In this document: one piece after another, positions 1 to 5,099 of the stretch
Position numbering within the stretch: the first letter of the stretch is position 1
How the letters are laid out: each line of letters starts with the position of its first letter
From: Leptospirales bacterium
GTDB taxonomy: Bacteria; Spirochaetota; Leptospiria; Leptospirales; Leptonemataceae
DNA length: 5,099 nucleotides
Direction of reading: 5' to 3'
Assembly: GCA_014238825.1 (NCBI GenBank)
Contig: JABAAI010000065.1
Coordinates: 1-5,099, forward strand
The notes under the pieces: model-generated
Seen by the model: only the letters and a program-made list of their open reading frames with translations
What the model was told of the DNA's origin: nothing
Database searches by the model: none
Translations under genes and position numbers: made by a program

Positions 1-278
1 GCTTCATTAGCCGTGCGAGCACCCGAGGTGTTTGGTAATAGCAATAATTTTTTGCGGTCCAAGTGATTGATTGGATACTGCTCATCTAATTGATTATCAC
101 GTTCAATGCGCCTCAAAGCCACCGTTACGATTTCAGATTCTGCTCCCTCAATGGCCGAGAGCATCGCAGCACTAGAAATAAATTTCCCTGTCCCAGTCAG
201 TAGGCGTGACTTGAACTTACGCCCCTGAATGCAAAGTAAATCGTTAGCATCAGCTTTTTCTGTAATTTTATCTTTCAT
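1..278 (-). CDS. thiG: Thiazole synthase ThiG, N-terminal part (cut by window edge)
   Basis: ThiG is a TIM-barrel enzyme that forms the thiazole phosphate of thiamine from 1-deoxyxylulose 5-phosphate, dehydroglycine (or iminoglycine) and the sulfur on ThiS thiocarboxylate. The 92 visible residues carry clear ThiG signatures: SRLLTGTGKF at 24-33, SEIVTVALRR at 48-57, and LLLLPNTSGART at 78-89. The lysine that forms the Schiff base with the sugar lies further on, outside the window. The N-terminus is roughly ten residues longer than in many ThiG proteins. The ATG at 278 is the only usable start, since an in-frame TAG lies upstream at 302-300 with no other start codon between. No clear Shine-Dalgarno sequence precedes it; the leader is almost all A and T. 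It lies 33 bases after rpoN and could be read through from it. No thiS is visible in the window. Confidence 0.95.
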   Translation of the reverse strand, partial: MKDKITEKADANDLLCIQGRKFKSRLLTGTGKFISSAAMLSAIEGAESEIVTVALRRIERDNQLDEQYPINHLDRKKLLLLPNTSGARTANE

Positions 279-291
279 TTTATTTAATAAA
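279..291 (-). other. AT-only inverted repeat just before the thiG start codon
   Basis: The minus strand reads TTTATTAAATAAA immediately before the thiG ATG, with 6-base arms TTTATT and AATAAA around one central base. It fills about a third of the 33-base gap between rpoN and thiG. It could be an operator-like site or a weak start-region structure, but A/T palindromes of this size arise easily by chance in AT-rich DNA. It has no GC stem and no T-run after it, so it is not a normal intrinsic terminator. Confidence 0.3.
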
Positions 292-311
292 AAATATTTC
301 TAAAAAAACTA

Positions 312-1922
312 TCATCTACTTAGCATCTTAATTTTGCGTCTTTTGTTTACCGAAGGGATGCCCATAATTTTACGATATTTACTTACAGTACGCCTTGCGA
401 TTTCAATTCCCTCCTCTCTAAAAATATCAGCCAAGTTTTGATCTGATAGTGCTGTGCTTGCTTCATTCTGCTCTAATAGATAACGCATACGTTCTTTTAT
501 ATTTTGCGATGCTATACTAGTCATCTCATTTTCTCTAATTTCCTTGTTAATAGCTGGCCTACTAGTTGCTTTTTCGGTACTGAGCTTAGCGTCTTTTGAA
601 GTGCTACTTGGAAATAATCTGGCACTTTTCTTTAACTTAGGACTAAAAAAATATTTTAATTCATAGTACCCCCAGGAGCACTGCAAATATTTACTAGCGA
701 TGGCCCTAGAGATAGTCGATTCATGCAAATCTAAGCCCTTGGCAATCTTGGCTAAGATCAATGGTCGTAAATGACCGGGGCCTTTTAGAAAAAAATCCTT
801 TTGATACTCAAGTATCTTAGTTGCCACTCTTAATAAGGTTTTCTTACGCATCTGAATACTGTCTAAAAGTAATTGAGCGGCCTCTAACTTATTCTTTAAG
901 TACTTTTTATCCTCTTGCTTGACTTTACTTGAGTGATCAGGATGAGAAGGATTATTCCCTAGCATCGATTTATATATTTCAGAAATTTTTAGTTTAGGTA
1001 AATAGTCATCGTGAGAAAGATATATTTCTAATTCCTCATCCTTTTTTTCTATAATAATTTCTGGGACTATATACTGCTGCCTTGGTTTTGTATAGAGTCT
1101 TGCTGGGTATACTTCAAGGCTTTGGATAAAATGCAAAGCTTTTTGTATCTCAGCACTAGTTATTTTTAATTCCTTTTCAATCTTTTTAAAATTTAGTTTA
1201 TTAAGCTCAGGCAGATATTCCTTAATCAAAAGGGTACTTAACTTATCATCAGGTCTATAATGTCTAGTTTGAATCAAAAGTGCTTCTTTAATGTCATGAG
1301 CACCACAGCCAATTGGCTCAAAGCCCTGTATCACACTAAGAACATGGGCAAATTGGTTAATCCTTCGTCTCGAGACTGAAGGCTTTTTATTATCTGCTGA
1401 TTCTTCTGCCAATTCTTGGGAAAGCTCTTCTAGAGAATACCTGAGTAGCCCTGTTTCTTCCTCTATAGCTGAAATAATTAATTCTGCTATTAACTGTTCT
1501 TGATGATTTAGACTAGATATTCGCATTTGGGCCAGAAGATTTTCCCCCAAACTTTGCTCTACTGAAATAGCGTTTTGAATGTAATTATCTTTTCTCTCTG
1601 TTTTGGATAAAGCATCGTAATTAGTACCAGATTGATACCAATTATAATCAGGATCCTCTCTCAGCATGAGACCCACTTTGTCTATAGCTTGGATCTTAGA
1701 ATCTTTGATAGTATTAGTAAGGCTTAATTCAGCTTCATCTAGCCGATGCTCATCTTGTGCTGATTCTTCTATCTGAAGCAGAGGATTGCCGAGCAGTTCT
1801 TCTTCAATGCGCTTTACCAGCTCTTGATTCGATAAGCTCAATATCTCAACCGATTGACGAAGCTTTTGGCTCAAGATTAACTCTTGACCTTGCTTTTGAT
1901 TTATCTTTTGTGTAACTAACAT
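312..1922 (-). CDS. rpoN: RNA polymerase sigma-54 factor RpoN
   Basis: RpoN directs RNA polymerase to -24/-12 promoters and needs AAA+ activator proteins for open-complex formation. Region I is clear at residues 12-50 (GQELILSQKLRQSVEIL, then EELLGNPLLQ). An acidic region II spans about 51-115. The core-binding domain covers about 118-290 and includes FEPIGCGAHDIKEALLIQ at 201-218. The HTH near 395-411 contains H-E-S-T-I-S-R (400-406), followed by GYYELKYFFS (418-427). The RpoN box that reads the -24 element is ARRTVSKYRK at 509-518, against the usual ARRTVAKYRE. The 536 residues exceed the roughly 477 of E. coli, partly through a longer linker at 428-466. A TAA lies upstream in frame with no start between, so the ATG at 1922 is the first possible start. 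Its ribosome site is poor: AAGGA lies 21 bases upstream, inside lptB. The gene ends in TGA directly followed by TAG. Confidence 0.97.
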   Translation of the reverse strand: MLVTQKINQKQGQELILSQKLRQSVEILSLSNQELVKRIEEELLGNPLLQIEESAQDEHRLDEAELSLTNTIKDSKIQAIDKVGLMLREDPDYNWYQSGTNYDALSKTERKDNYIQNAISVEQSLGENLLAQMRISSLNHQEQLIAELIISAIEEETGLLRYSLEELSQELAEESADNKKPSVSRRRINQFAHVLSVIQGFEPIGCGAHDIKEALLIQTRHYRPDDKLSTLLIKEYLPELNKLNFKKIEKELKITSAEIQKALHFIQSLEVYPARLYTKPRQQYIVPEIIIEKKDEELEIYLSHDDYLPKLKISEIYKSMLGNNPSHPDHSSKVKQEDKKYLKNKLEAAQLLLDSIQMRKKTLLRVATKILEYQKDFFLKGPGHLRPLILAKIAKGLDLHESTISRAIASKYLQCSWGYYELKYFFSPKLKKSARLFPSSTSKDAKLSTEKATSRPAINKEIRENEMTSIASQNIKERMRYLLEQNEASTALSDQNLADIFREEGIEIARRTVSKYRKIMGIPSVNKRRKIKMLSR

Positions 1923-1930
1923 AGAATAAC

Positions 1931-2686
1931 TTAGATATAAAAATCCTTACCCAAATATTTTTGACGAACATCAGCGTTTGCCAGCAAATCATCAGGAGTT
2001 CCAAAAGCCAAGATTTTACCGGCATATATCACGTACGATCTATCCGTAATTTTTAGTGTTTCTCTCACGTTATGGTCTGTAATGAAAACACCAAGACCTT
2101 TTTTTGATAACCAAGTGATCAAGGCTTGAATATCTAAAACAGCAATGGGGTCGACTCCAGCAAACGGCTCATCTAATAAAACAAAACTTGGCTTAGTAGC
2201 AAGAAGGCGAGCAATTTCACAACGTCTTCGCTCTCCTCCAGAAAGAGTAAAGCCCTGCTGCGAGGCTACTTTTTCTAAATGTAAAGCTGCTAGTAACTCA
2301 TCACGGATTTTGTAAATCTCCTGCTTCTCTTTATGATGTAATTCAAGTACCGCCTCGATATTTTGAGCTACCGTTAGTTTACGAAAAATAGAAGCTTCTT
2401 GGGGAAGATAGGCAAGGCCTAGTCTCGCCCTGTGATGCATTGAAAGTCCGGTTATGTTCTGATCTCTCAAATAGACACTGCCACTATCAGCAGGCACAAG
2501 CCCTAGGGTCATATAAAATGAAGTTGTTTTTCCCGAACCATTTGGTCCCAAAAGACCAACAATTTCGCCTTCCTTCAACTCAAAGCTAACCTCATTGACA
2601 ACTTTTACCTTGCTATATGTTTTCACTAAGTTCTCTACCCTTAAACCGCTAGGATTTTCTGTGCTTTTTTTAAGTTTTTTAACCAT
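1931..2686 (-). CDS. lptB: LptB, ATP-binding subunit of the LPS export ABC transporter
   Basis: This cytoplasmic ATPase would dimerise and, with LptF and LptG (not in this window), drive LPS out of the inner membrane toward LptC and LptA. All ABC motifs are present in its 251 residues: Walker A GPNGSGKT at 47-54, Q-loop Gln96 in YLPQEASIFRKLTV, signature LSGGE at 148-152, Walker B ending L-L-D-E with Asp172 and catalytic Glu173, D-loop GVDP at 177-180, and switch His205 in ITDHNVRETL. The runs EASIFRKLTV, FAGVDPIAV, DHNVRETL and the ending VRQKYLGKDF are typical of LptB and separate it from amino-acid transporter ATPases. Its length is close to the usual 240 or so, with about 10 extra basic residues at the N-terminus. 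The ATG at 2686 is supported by a ribosome site in the end of lptA. The stop lies 8 bases before rpoN, the classic lptB-rpoN pairing. Confidence 0.96.
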   Translation of the reverse strand: MVKKLKKSTENPSGLRVENLVKTYSKVKVVNEVSFELKEGEIVGLLGPNGSGKTTSFYMTLGLVPADSGSVYLRDQNITGLSMHHRARLGLAYLPQEASIFRKLTVAQNIEAVLELHHKEKQEIYKIRDELLAALHLEKVASQQGFTLSGGERRRCEIARLLATKPSFVLLDEPFAGVDPIAVLDIQALITWLSKKGLGVFITDHNVRETLKITDRSYVIYAGKILAFGTPDDLLANADVRQKYLGKDFYI

Positions 2687-4337
2687 CCGTCCCTAGCCTC
2701 CAAGAAACCCTAACACCATGCCTAAAATTGATTTTACCTGTTTGAGGATAAATAAATATCTTTTCTGCCAGTATCGTAGATTTATCATCCTTCCTGTGGA
2801 TGCCAGCAGAGCCCTCCATAGTCATAATTTTTGAATCTAAATGGTATCTGGCAATTTCTGAAAAGCCCTCATAATCATTTTGTGAAAATATCACCTTCCC
2901 TTGAGCTTGGATGAGTTTTTTATGATAATCTCGATCGATATACTCGGCAGATAAGATGATAGAATTAGCTTGTTTATCTTTACCAGATGATTGGAACGAT
3001 TTACTCGTCTTATCTATAGGAAGCTGAGTTGAGGGATTATTAAGAGCAATTTGTGCCATTTCTGTGAGTACTAGATATCTAGACTCCCCCCTATATTGCA
3101 TGTTTTGGGCGCTAAACTCCACTTTATTTTTTATATCAGTAATATCAATTACATGAACATTTCCCTTTGCATCGATATCCCTAAAATCATCACTAAAATC
3201 ACGATCATAAAGCCGTAAATCTTCGGCTTCAAACCGTAGATTTGGCTGGGTAAAAACAACTTGTCCTTTTGCCTTAATATGACCGTCCTTAAAATAGCTA
3301 ATCTGATCAGCACTTAAAAAAGACGTACCTTTAAACTCGGTATCCTTTTCAAGAGTACTATCGATAGTATTCTTAGTATTCATTAAATTACTTCCAATAG
3401 TTGGATCTTGTCTTCTTCCACCTAGCGATATCTTTTGATTCAAATGGAGCATACTCTCACCCTCCATTTTAGCAATTCCTTGTCTCTCATCAAAAACAAG
3501 ACTCATACCTGTCATTTTGGCATCCCTAGCCAATAAGTAGACTGGATCTGAATTTAATACCAGCTTCTTTTTTCTTAGTATATACTCTCCTTTTTCAGCA
3601 AGGATCTTCCAATCAACATGCCTAAGTTGCATAGAACCAGAAAAAAGAAGACGACTCTCTGCCAAAAAATATTCTATTTTTTTAGCACTAACCAAGAGCC
3701 TTTGCTTCTTCCCTTTTTTAAGAATAAACTTTTCAAGATATGGATTTTGATCTAGGACAACACTCTTAGTCTTAGCATAGTAAACGGCCTTCTTGCTATA
3801 AACCTTAATACCACTCTGAGGATCATAGATTCTTACATTTCCGATAATGCTAGCCCTATTCTTATCTTCTATAACTATACGCCGAGCCAAAACTCGTATT
3901 TTCTTATAATAAAGTTTAGCTCGCCCTTTTAGAGTGACACGAAGATATCTCCGACCATTTTTACGCAGCTTTTCTCGAATAAGCTCATCTCCCTCTAAGC
4001 GCAAGTTAAACGGACCCGCTTTCTTCTTATTTTGCTTTAATTTTTGATAAGCCTTATTATTTAGTTTTTCTTTGTTTCTTGTAATTTCTTTGCTAGTTTC
4101 TTTGCTATCTTCTTTGCTATCTTCTAAATCATTTTTATTAGTATATTCTGCAAGTTCAAAGCTGTTTTCGTCATCTCCTGCCAATAATAATGGCTTCTCA
4201 TATATAAAAGTTTTATGATTTAAATTGATGATTTTTGATTCACCTGCTTGCCTCAACTTGCCACTGGATACACAAAAAGTCATCACCAAGCAAGACAAAA
4301 CAGCTGTTGCTTTTACTAAGAGATTATAATAAGACAT
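2679..4337 (-). CDS. lptA: Multi-module LptA/OstA-like periplasmic LPS transport protein
   Basis: This 552-residue protein is likely the periplasmic LPS carrier LptA in an unusually long form; E. coli LptA is about 185 aa with a single jellyroll. The N-terminus has a hydrophobic segment (residues 6-22) with Cys16 and Cys22, fitting a signal peptide or lipoprotein signal. Residues 55-108 are a charged linker that includes a short E-D-S-K/E-T-S-K repeat. Three stretches then show OstA-type beta patterning: about 137-302 (A-R-R-I-V-I-E-D, G-N-V-R-I-Y, S-A-K-K-I-E-Y, L-L-F-S-G), 339-433 (S-A-D-Q-I-S-Y, A-K-G-Q-V-V-F, D-A-K-G-N-V) and 459-546 (S-A-E-Y-I-D, A-Q-G-K-V-I-F, M-E-G-S-A, A-E-K-I-F-I-Y with T-G-K). 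No C-terminal outer-membrane barrel like that of LptD is evident. It begins 7 bases after lptC and overlaps lptB by 8, which supports an Lpt role. No strong ribosome site is visible; an AGAAAG lies about 17 bases upstream. The module boundaries are read by eye. Confidence 0.75.
   Translation of the reverse strand: MSYYNLLVKATAVLSCLVMTFCVSSGKLRQAGESKIINLNHKTFIYEKPLLLAGDDENSFELAEYTNKNDLEDSKEDSKETSKEITRNKEKLNNKAYQKLKQNKKKAGPFNLRLEGDELIREKLRKNGRRYLRVTLKGRAKLYYKKIRVLARRIVIEDKNRASIIGNVRIYDPQSGIKVYSKKAVYYAKTKSVVLDQNPYLEKFILKKGKKQRLLVSAKKIEYFLAESRLLFSGSMQLRHVDWKILAEKGEYILRKKKLVLNSDPVYLLARDAKMTGMSLVFDERQGIAKMEGESMLHLNQKISLGGRRQDPTIGSNLMNTKNTIDSTLEKDTEFKGTSFLSADQISYFKDGHIKAKGQVVFTQPNLRFEAEDLRLYDRDFSDDFRDIDAKGNVHVIDITDIKNKVEFSAQNMQYRGESRYLVLTEMAQIALNNPSTQLPIDKTSKSFQSSGKDKQANSIILSAEYIDRDYHKKLIQAQGKVIFSQNDYEGFSEIARYHLDSKIMTMEGSAGIHRKDDKSTILAEKIFIYPQTGKINFRHGVRVSWRLGTDG
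2690..2699 (-). promoter_or_regulatory. ribosome binding site of lptB within the end of lptA
   Basis: Read on the minus strand, AGGCTAGGGA at 2699-2690 offers two Shine-Dalgarno-like cores, AGG ten bases and AGGGA three bases before the lptB ATG at 2686. It lies wholly inside the last codons of lptA. With the 8-base gene overlap this suggests that ribosomes finishing lptA help start lptB. It is the strongest ribosome site in the window; rpoN and thiG show none as good. Confidence 0.6.
4085..4126 (-). repeat. short 12-bp tandem repeat inside lptA (about 3.5 copies)
   Basis: On the plus strand the units are TTTCTTTGCTAG (4085-4096), TTTCTTTGCTAT (4097-4108) and CTTCTTTGCTAT (4109-4120), followed by a half unit CTTCTA. 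They encode E-D-S-K-E-D-S-K-E-T-S-K-E at about residues 72-84 of the LptA-like protein. The unit is a multiple of three, so a gain or loss of copies would keep the frame. It lies in the charged linker between the signal region and the first jellyroll module, where length changes should be tolerated. Confidence 0.85.
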
Positions 4338-4344
4338 GCTAAAA

Positions 4345-4980
4345 TTAAAATGTACTTTCTAAGACATCTTCAAAACTTCTATATTTCCTATTACTATTAT
4401 TATTTTTTTGATTAAGTCGAGGAGAGAGACAGGTGTGCGCTCCACTAGCAGAGTTTATTTTTATACCACTCAGGCAAACACTAGTTAGGTTTTTAGATTC
4501 AATACGAACCAAACTTTGACTACTAAGGATGCCAGTACCAAAATCATACTTCATTTCATTAGAGCTTATTCTAGTTTGCTTTTTATTCGTATAACTCACC
4601 TGCCCATCCTTGGTACCCAATAACAATATCCGTCCCTTATTTCTTAAATCACCACGATTCGCTTGGACTATAAGCTCTGCTCTGTTTCGTTTATCGTATT
4701 TAGTAAAACTAAAGTCATAGGCTACCATAACTTGATCTTGAACATGATCTCGCTTATAGCTTGCACTTTTAATACTGCTTAGGCTATCCTCAAAAAGAAA
4801 GGCTTCCTCCGCTTCTAATAGCCAGCTAGTCTTTAACTGTTCATTGAAAAAATACCTACTAAAATTCTTTATATAAACAGACTCACCACTTTCTTTCAAA
4901 TTTTCTGTTATGAAACGGTAATTACTGCTACAAAAACTAAGAAAAAATAAAGCTAGAGCAATAAAAGGATGAATCCACAT
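4345..4980 (-). CDS. lptC: LptC-like LPS export protein, possible lipoprotein
   Basis: This 211-residue protein probably takes LPS from the LptB2FG transporter and hands it to LptA at the periplasmic face of the inner membrane. E. coli LptC is 191 aa with one N-terminal membrane helix and a periplasmic jellyroll. Here residues 2-16 are hydrophobic and end at Cys17 in the context L-S-F-C-S-S, which could be a relaxed lipobox or simply part of a membrane anchor. Residues 38-178 alternate polar and hydrophobic residues as beta strands do. The ordered LptC-like features are a W-x-L-E-A-E-x-A strand at 53-60, a D-G-Q-V-x-Y strand, S-S-N-E-M-K-Y-D with a T-G turn, and a later G-I-K strand. About 30 polar residues follow, rich in Asn, Lys and Ser. 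The ATG at 4980 is the only start, because a TAA sits directly before it; GGA lies 8 bases upstream. Identity rests on fold pattern plus position before lptA and lptB. An additional OstA-like protein is the alternative. Confidence 0.72.
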   Translation of the reverse strand: MWIHPFIALALFFLSFCSSNYRFITENLKESGESVYIKNFSRYFFNEQLKTSWLLEAEEAFLFEDSLSSIKSASYKRDHVQDQVMVAYDFSFTKYDKRNRAELIVQANRGDLRNKGRILLLGTKDGQVSYTNKKQTRISSNEMKYDFGTGILSSQSLVRIESKNLTSVCLSGIKINSASGAHTCLSPRLNQKNNNSNRKYRSFEDVLESTF

Positions 4981-5017
4981 TTACTTAATCCAATAAAAGA
5001 CGAAGCGAAACCCACAA

Positions 5018-5099
5018 CTACTCTCCGCTAAGCTTCAGTTTTTTTTGTAATTCACCAGATTGTGCAATTTGCATAATTATATCATGTCCACCAACAAAT
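5018..5099 (-). CDS. C-terminal end of an upstream gene, possibly KdsC-like phosphatase (partial)
   Basis: An open frame enters from the right window edge and ends at a TAG stop at 5020-5018. The visible tail is 26 residues, beginning FVGGHDIIMQIAQ and ending KLKLSGE. In many Gram-negative bacteria the gene directly before lptC is kdsC, the HAD-family phosphatase that makes Kdo for LPS. KdsC proteins commonly end in a GG(R/H)GAVREV-type segment followed by a helix. The GGH followed by a hydrophobic helix seen here resembles that pattern only loosely: the usual G-A-V-R-E run is replaced by D-I-I-M-Q. The reading frame itself is plausible because it stays open to the edge and stops just before lptC. 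The KdsC identity is an inference from position plus a weak match, and another family is quite possible. Confidence 0.45.
   Translation of the reverse strand, partial: FVGGHDIIMQIAQSGELQKKLKLSGE
5076..5084 (-). promoter_or_regulatory. candidate extended -10 promoter element for the lpt-rpoN genes
   Basis: Read on the minus strand, positions 5084-5076 give TGATATAAT, a perfect sigma-70 extended -10 (TG-N-TATAAT). It lies inside the last codons of the upstream gene, about 95 bases before the lptC start. Transcription would begin near 5070-5068. A -35 box would fall at about 5099-5104, mostly outside the window, so it cannot be assessed. In an AT-rich genome such a match can occur by chance, and here it also encodes H-D-I-I. 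It is a candidate only. Confidence 0.33.

Noticed and set aside
279..311. Intrinsic terminator between rpoN and thiG because of T-runs
   Set aside because: The T-runs have no GC-rich stem before them; the only inverted repeat is A/T only and abuts the thiG start.
619..634. TGGCAC followed by a TTT-rich stretch on the plus strand, resembling a sigma-54 promoter
   Set aside because: The -12 part lacks the required GC (TTTAA rather than TTGCA), and the site is antisense within rpoN with no plus-strand gene ahead.
738..757. GGCAATCTTGGC on the plus strand, a GG...GC pair like a -24/-12 site
   Set aside because: The spacing between GG and GC is 8 rather than 10 bases, and it lies in rpoN coding sequence.
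2679..4337. LptD (outer-membrane LPS assembly protein) as the identity of the 552-residue protein
   Set aside because: LptD is about 780 residues with a large C-terminal barrel. Here OstA-like strands continue to the end with no barrel-like segment, and the place between lptC and lptB is that of lptA.
4996..5035. Possible hairpin after the upstream gene (AGCGGA pairing with TTCGCT on the minus strand), followed by TCGTCTTTT
   Set aside because: The stem is only about six pairs with one G-U and a 14-base loop, and the T-run is interrupted. It is too weak to call a terminator, and transcription into lptC is expected.
1..5099. Plus-strand genes
   Set aside because: The plus strand is antisense to well-recognised minus-strand genes almost throughout, and no long plus-strand reading frame was found.

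Overview
The window is one tightly packed minus-strand gene block. All four complete genes and both partial genes read from high to low coordinates. I recognise the core as the lipopolysaccharide (LPS) transport and sigma-54 cluster lptC-lptA-lptB-rpoN, known from many Gram-negative bacteria. The DNA is AT-rich by eye (not counted), and the proteins are rich in Lys, Ser, Asn and Ile. A complete LptC/LptA/LptB set implies a diderm bacterium that exports LPS. The lineage cannot be fixed from the sequence. The oversized LptA, the possible lipid anchor on LptC, the loose signal-peptide cysteine motifs and the absence of hpf/ptsN after rpoN argue against an enterobacterium. A Leptospira-like spirochaete or a Bdellovibrio/Oligoflexus-type bacterium are low-confidence guesses.

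Layout in transcription order. (1) 5099-5018: the last 26 codons of an upstream gene; its position and a GGH-type ending fit, weakly, a KdsC-like Kdo-8-phosphate phosphatase. A perfect extended -10 motif lies inside it. (2) 4980-4345: an LptC-like protein with an N-terminal hydrophobic segment ending in Cys. (3) 4337-2679: a very long LptA/OstA-like protein (552 aa against about 185 in E. coli) that appears to hold several jellyroll repeat modules after a low-complexity charged linker. (4) 2686-1931: LptB, the ABC ATPase, overlapping lptA by 8 bases. (5) 1922-312: RpoN (sigma-54), with a lengthened linker before its RpoN-box domain. (6) 278-1: the first 92 codons of thiG (thiazole synthase), cut by the window edge.

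How they work together: LptB would power extraction of LPS from the inner membrane with LptF/LptG, which are not in the window. LptC would receive LPS at the periplasmic face and LptA would carry it across the periplasm. RpoN is a conserved neighbour of lptB rather than part of the machine. ThiG belongs to thiamine biosynthesis and takes the place where hpf and ptsN often lie. Gaps between genes are 37, 7, -8, 8 and 33 bases, so there is no long non-coding stretch. I saw no tRNA, rRNA, mobile element, CRISPR array or convincing terminator. I found no clearly new system; the most unusual points are the architecture of LptA and the N-termini of LptC and LptA.
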